DNA from: Persicaria tinctoria
Taxonomy: Eukaryota; Streptophyta; Magnoliopsida; Caryophyllales; Polygonaceae
NCBI GenBank assembly: GCA_037127255.1
Contig: JBANSL010000008.1
Location: 36,035,373-36,099,372 of the forward strand
Direction: 5' to 3'
Length of the DNA stretch: 64,000 bases
Part shown: in pieces, positions 1 through 11,449 of the stretch
Layout: the number at the start of each line of letters is the position of its first letter
How positions within the stretch are numbered: position 1 is the first letter of the stretch
Notes under the pieces: generated by a model
The model's input: only the letters and a program-made list of their open reading frames with translations
Databases searched by the model: none
Told to the model about the DNA's origin: nothing
Made by a program: the position numbers and the translations under genes

Positions 1-95
1 GTTGTTAAATCTCTGGGTATTTGTAAAGCTTCATAAAATTGTATTTATCCTAAGTCTTAACATCCATGTTTTATTCTCTTTGGTGCATCATTAAG

Positions 96-437
96 GTGGA
101 CGGCACAGCTCAGCAAGGCTTCATTGGCAGAGTTTCTCCAAACCCTGAAGCAAAGACATGGCAAGCTTTTTCCGACGATCCAAGTCCACTGACATCAACG
201 AATAACGATGCACCACAACCTGTTAGGACTCAAAAGGCCCAACCAAGAACACAGAGTGTTCCAGCAAGATTTGGCGACAGCAAGTGGGGGTTTGAAACAG
301 ATAGTTTCACCGCAACCCCTGGCTCCACCTCCCGGCTTCCTAAACCAGGCGAAAAGATCAACTTCAAACCATCATGGGATTCAAACAAGGGAGAAAGCAA
401 GCAAGCTTCACAGCCCGCTGGATGGGCTGGTTTCTGA
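96..437 (+). CDS. Terminal exon of an unrecognised plant gene
   Basis: An open frame follows a splice acceptor (AG at 94-95) and runs to TGA at 435-437. The translated tail is about 113 residues, rich in Ser, Pro, Gln and Thr, with Trp-containing short motifs (TWQAF, SKWGFET, PSWDSN) and the ending GWAGF. No folded domain is visible and it looks like a disordered C-terminal tail. The preceding exons are left of the window, so neither start nor total length can be given. Such tails occur in plant trafficking kinases and coat adaptors, but I do not recognise the family and assign no function. Confidence 0.5.
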   Translation: MDGTAQQGFIGRVSPNPEAKTWQAFSDDPSPLTSTNNDAPQPVRTQKAQPRTQSVPARFGDSKWGFETDSFTATPGSTSRLPKPGEKINFKPSWDSNKGESKQASQPAGWAGF

Positions 438-1490
438 AGTAAAGTTTGGTAAAGCTCAACTGCTCAAACATATTTTCCCAGGTATGGTTTGTGGGTTGAA
501 TACTTGAATGTATATTTATCGAACTTCAATATACAACTGGTCAATTAAGATAGTTCCATCAGGGCAAGATCTCAAAGGCGTGTTCTTGGAACCGGCTTTT
601 ATAATTGATCGATAATTGAGCTATTTTGTGCAACTGCTTTGTCATTTCATTTCTGGTCTTCACCCTATACAAAATGCCTTTTGTGATCAACATTCAATAT
701 GATATTATGATACGATCACGCCCAGCCTTACATTTTATTGCTACATGGGTACCTTGTAGACTTACTAGTTAAGGCAAAGTGTAGACTTTTAGCAGTTAAG
801 GCACTTTCATGGCTGTTTCATTTCAGGTACATTTATCTTTGGACAATGCTTTGACTGGGGATCTCAATTTTCGCATGAGGTTAGAAACACCGCGGATGGT
901 TTTCTGAAAACAAATTATTAAAATTGGGCGATTTCACATAAATTTTTACAATTTCACAATTTTCTAAGACCTTGTAATTTATTGTCACTTAACTTCAAAT
1001 TTTAAGATATTGTCTAAATTTTTTTTGCCATTTAAATTCAAAGGACACTTGTATGCCAAATGAAATCTCTCTCAACCTAACCTATCTTCATTCTACGGGC
1101 TACTAATTGCCCTGCGAAATCACATGCCTACGAGCAGTAAAGGTAAAAAATCAGATCGGAAACTTAGCTGTGGAGTATTTACCCACGGGTCAGTTCGTAC
1201 TTCCTGGTTACTACAGTAACTCCGTAACTAATCCCCCACAAAAAATAAATAAATACTGTATTGACCTAAATTCCACGTGGCATTCCATGAGAAGGTGGAG
1301 CCCACAGATCACCGCGTCGGTAACGGTTCTCTCAGGATTCACCGTATACAGTCAAGGTCACAGATCGTAATTTCCACCAAAAAGGAGGGGTAAAGATTTC
1401 AAAGAGCCACTGCTTAATTGTATGTCTTGTAAGTTTCAACCAAAATTCCCAGAGCGCTGCTTGCTGCTTGCTGCTGAGTGCTGCCCCTTC
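438..1490. other. Intergenic region: 3' flank and upstream region of the E2 gene
   Basis: This stretch holds the 3' flank of the upstream gene and the distal promoter of the ubiquitin-conjugating enzyme gene. It is AT-rich, with no coding frame or recognisable transposon. CACGTGG at about 1275-1281 contains a G-box core, about 220 bp upstream of the TATA box. Confidence 0.4.
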
Positions 1491-1494
1491 CACA

Positions 1495-1503
1495 CTATAT
1501 AAG
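1495..1503 (+). promoter_or_regulatory. TATA box of the E2 gene
   Basis: CTATATAAG lies about 165 bp before the ATG at 1668. A CT-rich leader (about 1536-1580) with a T-tract follows it, typical of plant 5' UTRs. Transcription would start near 1530. Confidence 0.6.
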
Positions 1504-1667
1504 AAGGGCGCCAAAAAAGGCAAAGAAATAAAAACCCTCTCTTTTTCCTCCTCCTTCCTCTTTCTCTCTCCATCTCTACTTTTTTTTTTTGTTTTTTTTT
1601 TTTAATTGTTTGCCGGTTCTCCTGTTGGACGCTTGCTCTGCAAGAGACTCCGCCGTCGACGCTGCTG

Positions 1668-4600
1668 ATGGAGCCTTCTCCGATGGCGGGATACACTCCT
1701 CACGGTTCCGAGTAATTCCCTCTCTCTCTTTGACTGTTTTACTCTTTGATGGAGGGACTGTTTTGATTTTGTGCGGTTTTGTTGAATTTGTGTGCCCCTT
1801 CTTGCAGGAAAAGCGGGATTACGGGGAGTGGGAGTGGAATCGGAAGCATTTCTGCGGCGATGGAGGGAGATGTAGTGGGAATTTCACTTCCGATGTCTTC
1901 TGCCAAGTCGGAATCGGCTGAGCAGAATCAGGCGAGTCCTCTCGGAATTTGTTGCTTTTCTGGCGTTTTAGTGGTTCTAGGGTTTGCATTTTGTGTTTCT
2001 TTGGGTTCGAGTTTTGGGGAATTGGTCGAATCCGAGTTTGATCATGGCTCTAATTTTGTGTTGATCGGTGGATGTAGTGATGTGATTGCTCGTTCTTGGT
2101 TATTTATGCAAATTAGGAATCTTTTTCTATCTTTCTTTGGGTATCAAATATGGCTGAATGTGTGCTGATGATGGATTATGTTCAAGAAAGGGTATCGTAG
2201 TTTGAGGCGTGAGTAGTTTTGGGCATGTTCTGCTAACCGATCTAAATGGTCGGTACAGTCAAGTTGTCATTAGGTATCAATCATCACTATGGCTTTTGAT
2301 AGCTTGGTGCTATTTTTGCATTATAGTTGGTATGATGCTTTTAGTGTTATTTACGCTCTTTTCCACTTCCACTACTTGGTACCTTCAAATGTCTTTTACT
2401 GGTTCAATCAATCTCTATTTGTAGTTTCTACAGTTTATTTTATCAAGAAGACCATTAGATGCATAGTTGGTAGTAGCTTTAGTAATAATCACTGCAATCA
2501 TACCACAGTTGCACGTTTGTATGACAGACATAGCTTTGGAGATGGAGTGATGGATAATTACTTTGGCATTCTAAAAGATGCCTCCTTGGTAATGATTCTC
2601 TGGTTGTTTCATGTGGACTTTGTCTGGACCTTTTGATGGAGACAATCACAAAATGTAATGAAATTTAGCCCCACTCCCCCCACCCTTCAATCAATTATAT
2701 ATTGTTGTAGCTTGTTAGTGTTGGAAAGGGGGTGCACCATTTTTTTAGACCCTGCTCTGATTTTTTTAGACCCTGCTCCGGATATTGAAAGTTGAACTTG
2801 TTTTGTGATTTATCTTCTTTGCCCACCTCTATTTTTGTGAGGAAGAAGTTCAGAATTCTAAGGTGTATAATAATTACATTGGCAAATGGATCCTAATAAT
2901 TGATAAATGGTGTTTTCTTGTTGATTTCCTCCCTTCAGGTGATTTTTCATGAGGTGATTGATGTTGACAAGGATGTAAATGCTAAGGATGTTGTTATAGC
3001 CAAGGCCAAGTCTATCCAAAATAGCAAGGGAAAGGTAATCCACGGTGATCATATGACTTACTAATTCAGTGCTTCTTAAATCTAATGACTGTTTTCGATG
3101 CATTGAAAATTTATCATTAATATTTTTGGATAGAGTGATTTTTTTTTATTGTTATAATTTTCCCCCTTTTCTTCTCAGATATCCGTGCCTGGCTATATCA
3201 GTGATGCTGATGTGGCTCCTACTGACATAGTTCACTCATCTAATGGTGTCAGTCCCATATTACATAATTTGACTTCTGGGGATGAAAGTGGTCATGACAT
3301 GAACTTTTCTGATGATGACATGATTATGAATGATGATGAGTTTGCAATGTTACAATCTCAGTTTGATAGCTTTGACCTCTCCCCTGGAGTAGAAGCACCT
3401 ATTCCTTGGTGGCCATCTTCAGAAGGCAGTAAAACTCAAGGTGTTTCTACCAGTAGCTCTGCTTTCGTAAGTCCAAGTTTGTTTACCAATAATGGGGCTT
3501 CGAAAATAGATGAATTGGAATCATGGACATATACAGGGACTTCACAAACTGGTGTCCATGGCTCAAAATCTATATGGGAGCCTTTCTCAGTTTCGTCCTC
3601 GGGTAAAAAGCCATATAATGAACCATGGCAGGTAGCCTCACATTCACATTTCCAACAAAAGCTAGCTACTTGGGCTGGTTACGGTGTGATGCCTTCTGGA
3701 ATGATAGCACCTAGTGCTTCTGATGCGGAGGCTGAAAACCTATTACCTCCAGGGACACCTTATCCTCATAAATCTAAGAACATTAAAGTGCTTCAAACAT
3801 CACATACTAGCTCTGGGGCGAAGAATCCTTTCACTGGGTGGAAAATTCATGGGACAAATAAGCTGACTTTTCCTCCCAGTGATTTAACTGAGCAAAATTT
3901 TACCGGCGGTCTTATGGGAGGTTTCTCATATATGCACGATCCTTTGGTGATGCTTGAGCAAGGAATCACTTCAGACATTTCAGTTCCTTCTGATTTGGCC
4001 TCGTATGATCAAGATAATGGTGAAGTTCTGCTTGTGAAGAGATTGGAATCCTTCAAAAAGTTTGACACCGTGCAAGACCATTCTGATCATCACTATTCCA
4101 GTAAGAATCAGCCTCAGGTAAGGCTGGGTGAAGTTGCATGTCATGACCTGACATGTTCCTTCTTTCTACTTTCTTTGGATAAATAGATATGCATAAAACT
4201 TAATTTGTTCCTGATTTTAACAGCCTTTAAAAGATTGTGTAAAGAAAATCCAAGAGGAGTGGCGGATCTTGGAGAATGATTTGCCAGGTGATTTATCATC
4301 AACTTTCAGTCTTCTGTTTATTTTACTTGTTTCATTTAGTTTCGCTAATTAGTCTACTGTATGCATTGTTTAATTCTTTACCGACCAAATAGATACCATA
4401 TTTGCAAGGGTGTATGAAACGAGAATGGATCTGTTGAGGGCAGTTATCATTGGGGCAGATGGTACCCCTTATCATGATGGCATATTCTTCTTCGATTTTC
4501 ATTTCCCATCATCCTATCCAAATGTGCCACCGGTGGGTAATTGTTTTTCATTTGTATACTATAGCTATGGTATCAGCTATACGATGACTAATGGTTGGAA

Positions 4601-5711
4601 ACTGCTTTACAGCTTGTGCATTATCGCTCTGGCGGTCTTCGGCTCAATCCAAACTTGTATAATTCTGGAAAAGTGTGCCTCAGCCTTCTCAATACTTGGA
4701 GCGGTGATGCAAATGAGAAGTGGGTTCCTGGTCTATCTACTATGCTACAAGTCCTTGTCTCAATCCAGGGGCTGATTTTGAATGCTGAACCCTACTTCAA
4801 TGAGCCTGGGTATGAAGATATGGCGGGCACAGACGAAGGTGAGAAGTGGTCTAGGGAGTACAGTGAGAATGCGTTTCTTTTGTCATTGAAGACAATGCTT
4901 TACTCAATGAGGCAGCCACCAAAGGTATTTTAACTACTAAACCTCATGTCATGATTTACCTGATTAAGTAGTTAAGTAATGATCGCCATGTTAAAATTAC
5001 TAAACCTAACCCACAATTACATGTAGCCGGAAGAAAATCTAATCCTTGAAGGGCTAATTTTGTATATATAGTGAATATATACTGATATGATTCGACTCCA
5101 TAGCTAGACACTTTTAAGTATTCTTTATTAGAATCTTTCCAGAGGTGCTCAGTGAAACAATAGAGAACAATTTCTTTCTTTTTTTTTTCTTTTTTTTGGG
5201 TCATAGCTAGGAGAACTATTTCTAATACACACTTAATTTGCTACTTGACTTTTTGTCTAGAGGAACAGACTCAGTGCTCCTCCTCCCTCTCTCTGCAGTA
5301 CTCTTTTACAATGTTCTAAATCCTCCATTTGTTTTTGCCTGTTTGGTACTGCAGCACTTTGAGGACTTGGTTTTCGGCCATTTCTACAAGCGTGCCCATG
5401 ATATACTTGATGCCTGCAAGGCATATCTGGATGGTGCTCAAGTGGGGACTCTAGTGAAAGGTGGCACTCAACATGTCGCCGAAGGTGACAAGAAACCATG
5501 CTCCAAGGTCTTCAAGACGCACCTGCCGGTGTACATAAACTCTCTAGTCAAGGCATTCACTAAGATTGGCGTTTCAGACTGCGAGAAATACACTGTTCCA
5601 GTGCAAGAGAACGATAACGCAGTAGCTGAGAAGATGAGCAGTAGCAGCTTTAAACATGAGCTAGAACCACATGAAATAATTGATCAGGTGGATCTGGAAA
5701 GCTTAACCTGA
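1668..5711 (+). CDS. UBC25-like: Ubiquitin-conjugating enzyme E2, UBC25/UBC26/PHO2 class, spliced
   Basis: An E2 enzyme that takes ubiquitin from E1 on a catalytic cysteine and passes it to substrates. Inferred coding exons are 1668-1711, 1808-1931, 2939-3034, 3179-4117, 4224-4287, 4393-4532, 4613-4924 and 5355-5711. All phases join, giving 691 codons plus TGA. The first ~415 residues are acidic and low-complexity, with a conserved block FAMLQSQFDSFDLSPGVEA. The UBC fold follows (MDLLRAVIIGADGTPYHDG, FFFDFHFPSSYPNVPP, LNPNLYNSGKVCLSLLNTW) with the catalytic Cys in GKVCLSLL. A family-specific C-terminal helical extension ends the protein. Plant relatives of this long E2 class include PHO2/UBC24, which acts in phosphate homeostasis; this copy is closer to UBC25/26, whose role is less defined. 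The ATG at 1668 was chosen because exon 1 joins in phase and sits behind a TATA box. The second intron has a GC donor. Confidence 0.9.
1932..2938 (+). other. Probable GC-AG intron of the E2 gene
   Basis: The exon ends CAG and is followed by GCGAGT rather than GT. The acceptor CTTCAG is at 2933-2938. With this junction the frame passes in phase from the SAEQNQ block to VIFHEVIDVDKD. No in-phase GT donor lies nearby. The 1007-bp intron contains open frames that are chance. Confidence 0.55.
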
Positions 5712-6000
5712 ATTCTTATAGTTGCTGATATTTTGGGATGCACCTTTAGAAACTGAAGCATTTGCACCTTTAGAAACTGAAGCATTTGCTTGGATGCTTT
5801 ATGTATAGCTGTGTAGGTAAGAAATGAGAAACCTGTTGAATTCATGGTTCCTTCCCGAATGCTATTGATATGTAATCCTCCTATCTTTAATAATCATTTT
5901 ATCCGCCATTTAAAAAAAAAAAAAATCATGTTAAAGGGATTTTTTTATTTTAAAAATCCATTTTTTTTTGGGGGTCATAGAACGAGGGCTAGAGCCCTAT
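5712..6000 (+). other. 3' UTR and flank of the E2 gene
   Basis: AT-rich sequence with a 21-bp direct duplication (TTTGCACCTTTAGAAACTGA repeated around 5740-5785) and homopolymer A and T runs. TAATAATCATTTTA near 5888 is a possible polyadenylation region. The T-run at about 5960-5970 may be the tail of the minus-strand LINE fragment that follows. Confidence 0.4.
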
Positions 6001-6014
6001 GCTTTATTAATAGA

Positions 6015-6801
6015 TCAGTTTGTAGCCTCACCAATGGTGAGTGGAAGTACAAATTCAGCAAAACCTTGCGGCAAAGATAAGTGAAGAGTGAAAGGCTCCA
6101 AAGAGTTCACCCCCATGTTTGCTAATAAGTCAGCCTCCCTATTAGCTCTTCGATTGATCTGAAGTATCCTATAATCCCATGGATTTTCCTCCAACATCTG
6201 CCTGCAGCAAGTAGCCAGTTGCTGGTTAACATGGATCATGTCCCCCTGTCTCTTCAGTATTGAGTACACCTCGGCGCTGTCCGTTTCCAGTTCTAGCTTT
6301 GTGACTCCCATCTCCTTTGCAATCTTCAAGCCATGGAATACCGCCCACAACTTGATCTGCTGCCAGGGCCGAGCAATATCCACACCTAAACTTAAAAGGC
6401 TTTGATAAACCTACCTTGGTCGTTCCTGAATATTCCTCCTCCTCCTCCTGCTAAGCCTGGGTTGCCTCCTCTCTGTTCTCTATCCTTCTAGGATTTGTAC
6501 GAGCATGAAAGAGATTTGACACTGTCCTCCAAACACTGTACCTAACTCCTCGAATCTTGTCGGTACTTTCATACACTAGCCCGTTGCGAGTCTTCCATAT
6601 CAACCACAACATGGTCACAAACATAGAACTCCGTCTGCCCCCCTTCTTTACATTCTGAAACACCCATTCTTGTACGTTCGGCGAGGAGAAGAAATTGGGA
6701 GGGAGGTTATTGCCGGACAACTGAAGCCATTCCTGGCCATTGTTTGCATACAAATTTACAATCATTGTCGAAAACATCAACTTGCATAATTGTTTACTCA
6801 C
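6015..6801 (-). pseudogene. LINE remnant: zf-RVT and RNase H domains
   Basis: Two minus-strand frames are the end of an L1-type ORF2. The upstream part (6801-6451) contains LWLIWKTRNGLVYES, the plant LINE zf-RVT linker. The downstream part (6383-6015) is an RNase H-like domain with KLELETDSAEVYSILK and RRANREADLLANMG, which carry two of its conserved Asp positions. The frames are separated by stops and a short gap, and the endonuclease and polymerase are missing, so this is a 5'-truncated dead copy. It belongs to a different family from the LINE pair at 30-44 kb. Confidence 0.8.
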
Positions 6802-6839
6802 CTGCTTTGCAATTGGATCAGGTACTGTAGGTTTCTTAA

Positions 6840-7600
6840 AGCACCATTGTTTGGATAGATTATCTTTTTAACTCCTAAGTGCATTTTAACCTAATAAAAT
6901 CTCATGAAAACTATACATTTGGTCATTATTTCCATCCTTGTTTTCTTCAAAATGATCTCGATTTATGACAATATAATTAAGATGTGTAATTATTGTGTTT
7001 AATGTTACATTTATTTATCTCTGTTCACCTACTGTATGTCATATGTGTCATTGGGTTGATATGTGACGATAATAGTTCAAGATGTCTCTTTAATTTTCTT
7101 ACATATTTACGATTGATTATCATGTTGATAAAATTTGCTAAAGTGCACAATAAGCCCTTTTTCAATTTTAGAAATTATTTATGAATCTGATTGAGAGAGA
7201 AAAGGAAAAATCTGAATGAGTTCATCTAAATACTCATTGAAATGTATCAAAGAATGAATTGATATGATCATTTCATTATTTCAGTTGTATTTAGGGATTG
7301 TAAGTTTTCAAGTGTTTTCTATTGCAAGATTTGTTACTGAGCTACATAATTAACATTGACTCTATATTTCAAGCTACATAATTAATTAACCTCAACTATT
7401 GATCTTTTAAGCTAAATAATTACCCTCAACTAAAATAGCCAAGCTAATTAATTAAACTCGGCCAAAAGAAAAAAGTCAACCAAGCAGCTTTGGTAATTAA
7501 ATCGGTACTAAAATAAGAATTCTTCAGGATACTTAGAGTTGTTAAGAATAGAAAATATGACATTTATGAATCCTTATTATAGTCTCACATGTGCCCTAGT
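6840..7600. other. AT-rich intergenic DNA
   Basis: No convincing gene or element boundary is visible. Short repeated TAATTA and AGCTAAATAATTA phrases at 7340-7440 recur at 8690-8760 and 9870-9910, so the hAT and RTE copies were probably inserted into this older low-complexity region. Confidence 0.35.
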
Positions 7601-7639
7601 AGTGGTTTTCAAGGATGATACTCATTCAATCGTAAATAT

Positions 7640-8680
7640 GTGATGTCGAGTAGTATCCAGGGTGGGATCCCGTGGTGCATGCTTTTTGCAGATGATGTTG
7701 TTCTCATGGACGAGACGAGAGTAGGGGTTAGCAACAAGCTTGATCTATGGAGGGATAGGCTTGAACAGAAGGGCTTTCGTTTGAGCAGGACGAAGACAGA
7801 GTACGTGGTGTTCAGGCTGGGCGAAGAGGAAGAAGGAGACGGGGGTGTCAGCATGGGTGGGGATCTTGTTCCGGAGAAAGATAGTTTCAAGTATCTGGGA
7901 TCTGTGATGCAGAGCGATGGAAGTGTAGACTTGGATGTCAAGCATCGGATTCAAGTAGGCTGGCAGAAATGGAGGGTTGCGTCGGGAGTCTTATGTGACA
8001 GAAAAGTTCCTCTGAAACTCAAGGGTAAGTTCTACAGAGTGGTGGTGAGACCGGCTTTATTATATGGGGCAGAGTGTTGGGCGACAACGAAGGCACAGGA
8101 ACAGAAACTCTTGGTGGCTGAGATGAGGATGCTGAGGTGGATGTGTGGGTTTACCTTGCGAGACAGAATCAGAAATGAGACTATCCGTGAAAGGGTGGGA
8201 GTGGCTAGTATTCAGGCTAAGTTACGAGAATCGAGACTACGATGGTATGGACATGTGCAGAGGAGAGATCCAAGTGCGCCGGTACGCAGATGTGAAAATT
8301 TGGCTATCGAAGGCGTTCGTCGGGGCAGAGGACGTCCGAAGAAGAGTTGGGGTGAAGTGATTAGACATGATCTGGCCGCTTTGGGACTCTCAGAGGAGAT
8401 GTCGCGTGATAGGACACAGTGGAGGAGTGCTATTCTGGTTGACGAACTTTAGTCGGGTGCAACGTTTTACCGCATCATGCTTTTTACGCGTATCCTTTAC
8501 ACCATTTGAATTACAGTTTATGTAGGATATGTGCTACCATCTTCCCTTGTTGTCTTGTCTTTGGGTCACTAGGAAACACCCTCTCGACCTAGTCGAGGAA
8601 AGGGTGCATACAATCCGACCCCCCAGACCCTGCTCTTTGAGCAGGATATATTGGGCTTGTTGTTGTTGTTGTTGTTGTAG
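7640..8680 (+). mobile_element. RTE-clade LINE, 5'-truncated 3' end
   Basis: A 270-residue open frame (7640-8452) is the C-terminal half of an RTE-type reverse transcriptase. It has the catalytic motif [13 protein letters not shown], then [43 protein letters not shown] and [18 protein letters not shown]. The 3' UTR contains the ACTAGGAAACACCCTCTCGAC block usual in plant RTE copies and ends in (TTG)n at about 8658-8677. That short-repeat tail, in place of poly(A), marks this clade. Endonuclease and thumb regions are absent, consistent with 5' truncation near 7610-7630. The frame has no stop, so the copy may be fairly young. Confidence 0.85.
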
Positions 8681-8756
8681 CTATTTTTGCTGAGTTGAAT
8701 TACTTAGCTCTGCTATTTAAGCCAAGGGTAATTATTTAGCTCGATCAAAAATAATA

Positions 8757-9868
8757 ATTAAGGTTAGGGCTATGCGGAAATATACGACACGGTTGACACG
8801 ACACGAAACCGCAACAAAACGATACGAAAAAACACGAAACGATATTGATACGACACGATTATGACACGAAATGGTAAAACACGACTATAATCGTGTCGTG
8901 TTCGGATCGACATTTTCCCCTTATCGGGTATCCGACACGACACGATAAGAATATATTTTTTTTAATATTAATATATGGTTATAATACAAATATTAGAATT
9001 GTCCTAAGGTAACACAAAGCACTGGTTGCCCAGTTGGTAGTGCCTCTACCTCCGTTTCTTGGGAAACCTGAGGACCCAGGTTCAAATCCCAGCCGCTTTC
9101 TTTTTCACATTTTTTTTTTCTACAGACGGACGCTGAACTTTGTTTAGGGTTACGCACAAGCCTTCTTTCTTCATTCTCATTTCTCACCGCCTCGCCGCCT
9201 CTCTTCTCACCCTCTCTCTCGCCGCCTGCTCGCCGTCGCCGGCTAGCCATAGCCAGCCCACGGCTCACCATCGCCTATTCTTTCTTCATTCTCACAGAGT
9301 CACAGTTCTGATCTCACAAAAGCACAACAGTCGCCGCCTTCCTCGCCGCCGTCGCCGACTCGCCCTAACCAGCCCCCGACTCACCATCGCCTCTCCTCTC
9401 CTCACCCTCTCGAGTCTCGGTTCCTCTCCTCGCTGGCCGTCGTCAGTCGTCACTCATCACCATCACCGTCGTCAAGAGCCTCTCTTAGTCGGTCTCGTTC
9501 AGATCCGGCCTCGTTCTCGACCTCACTCAAAGCTCACTTCAAATCCGGCCACTGGTAAGTATCACTCAAAGCTCAATTCAAATCTCGACCTCACTCAAAG
9601 CTGTCTTTGTCTAGGTACGCACAAGTATTTTGATTTGGTGGATTTTACTGTATGAACAATTTTTTTTCAGAATGACCTAAAAAAAACAGGTGGTTTTTGT
9701 ACTAATCGTGTCGTGTCGTGTTATACGGGTATCCGACACGAAACCGTGTCGTTTTATCGTGTCGGATACCCGGTAGTTATCGTGTCGTGTTCGGATCGGC
9801 ACATTCCCCCTTATCGTGTCGTGTCGCGTCGTGTCGGATACCCGGTTATGCACAGCCCTAATTAAGGT
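8757..9868. mobile_element. Non-autonomous hAT element with captured sequence
   Basis: The element 8765-9860 (1096 bp) starts TAGGGCTATGC and ends GCACAGCCCTA, an inverted repeat with one mismatch. It is flanked by a perfect 8-bp target duplication ATTAAGGT (8757-8764 and 9861-9868), the hAT signature. Both ends are packed with subterminal copies of CGTGTCGTGTCG and its complement, candidate transposase-binding repeats. The interior (about 9010-9650) is different: a tRNA-like Pol III head followed by a CT- and GC-rich stretch resembling a plant leader sequence. No transposase is present. Confidence 0.85.
9018..9093 (+). repeat. tRNA-derived (SINE-type) head inside the hAT element
   Basis: GCCCAGTTGGTAGTGCC resembles a Pol III A box and GGTTCAAATCC is a perfect B box about 45 bp downstream. 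The arms do not pair as a tRNA should, so it is more likely a SINE head captured by the hAT element. No SINE tail or duplication was identified. Confidence 0.55.
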
Positions 9869-10300
9869 TAATTACATAGTTCGACATACAAAGGTTAATT
9901 ATGTAGCTCGATGAAATATGTTGACCGGCCTTAGTTTCGACGAATCTCGCAATCGAAAACTCTCAAAAACTCATCGAAACCACCAAATTAATACCAAAAT
10001 AATGGAATAACCTTATCAATTTGTTCCTTGTATTTTGACGAGTGTACTGTGTTTTTGTAATTGGAGGATATACATAACAATTAGTTGAATGAGTTGAATA
10101 TTTTGATGAACTCCAAATATTTCGAGCAAAACTCACTCAATAATTTCGATCAAAGGTTGCTCCAACATCAAGTCATTCCTATCTACTATAGAAATAAATG
10201 AATTAGAGCCAATATTTCAAATTTCCGAAATCATTAATTTTAGTTGTACTGATGATATTCCAATAAATGATCACCTTAAAATATTCATATATATGTCAAA
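9869..10300. other. AT-rich intergenic DNA
   Basis: No gene, terminal repeat or duplication is recognisable here. Confidence 0.3.
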
Positions 10301-10301
10301 A

Positions 10302-11110
10302 TAGGTCACCCAACGCAAAAATAGCAAGTGAAGAAAGGTTTCTTCGCGATCAGTGTTATGATCTTGTCCTTTGATGTCATTCGCGATCAGCACTACAAGC
10401 TTGTCCTTCAAAGTGATTTGCAGTCACAATGATCTTGTATTCCTTTTTTTTGTTTTACCACCTTCGCGATCACAATGCTCATAAACTCATCACTCTGTGT
10501 CCGCCATCAAGGTCGACCATGAGGCCACCTTCTTGCCTTGCTGTCAGATAACTATTGACTCGCTTTACGCGGCCCGTCATCCCAACGACGTCGTTCAAAC
10601 TATGACAACACCAATTTGCACTGAAATCGGTCCTCTTACAGGAGCACCAACGTACACTACTCATCCCGCCCCTACAAAAGTGGATCTCACGCATTATCTC
10701 ACTGCCAACGTCTCATTCGCTCATGTCTCTCAATTCTCACACGAGGTCTTACCGACTCCTGACACTCTATCACTATAAATACCCATTAGCACCATAATCA
10801 GGGATCGTTTTTTAGCGAGAAAAAGAAGAAAGCCTTGCAACTATTTCCCGGAGTAAAACTCAGGAATTTGAGTCTCCAAGTCTTCTAACGATACGAATCA
10901 TTTTCAAAGATAACCCGATTAAGTCTAAATTACACTCACAACTACGGTTGAACAGTGAAAGCATAAGACATTTATGAATGCGAATAAAGTCACATCACAA
11001 AGAGCATTCAGATTCTTATCGCAATTTATTACTCCGAGCTCTTTTTACTCATGTATTATCCTTCTTATTTCTATGAAGTAGGGAACATGTCAACAAAGTG
11101 AGGTAATAAA
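10302..11110 (+). mobile_element. Solo or truncated Gypsy LTR related to the LTR at 46.7 kb
   Basis: It begins GGTCACCCAACGCAAAA, matching GGTGACCCAACGCAAAA at the start of the 46.7-kb LTR. It shares an ordered series with that copy: TATAAATACC (10776), the GTTGAACAGTGAAA block (10945), and GTGAGGTAATAA at the end. No gag or pol follows, so it is a solo LTR or a truncated copy. The ends are diverged and no certain target duplication was found. Confidence 0.6.
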
Positions 11111-11449
11111 GATAATTAATTTTCTAGAAATACTTCATGTACAAAATAATAAACTATCATTTGTCAATATCCTCTAACTTAAGTATATTCTCTTCTACTA
11201 CAATATGAACCTTAAAAGTGCACTTCCAATGTTGGCAACAAACTAAAGCTTCCACCCATACAATGTATCAAAGATGTGCGGAAAAAATCAAACGCACACC
11301 CTCCAATGCTAAAAGTCGACTTTGAAGCAATTGTAGAAACTAGAAACTAGTATTGCAAGCACATCTTGAGAAATTATTGAAAAAAATAAGCTAAGCATTG
11401 CAATATATCAAAACCCTAATCATCATTTTCACATTATGCATTTAAGTAC

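Noticed and set aside
1779..2636. Open frames after E2 exon 2
   Set aside because: They read into the long intron and end without splice support; only 1808-1931 fits the protein.
9018..9093. Functional tRNA gene
   Set aside because: A and B boxes are present but the acceptor and anticodon arms do not pair, so it is a SINE-type head.
10497..10778. Two overlapping frames at 10.5-10.8 kb
   Set aside because: They lie inside an LTR with a TATA box and match no protein.
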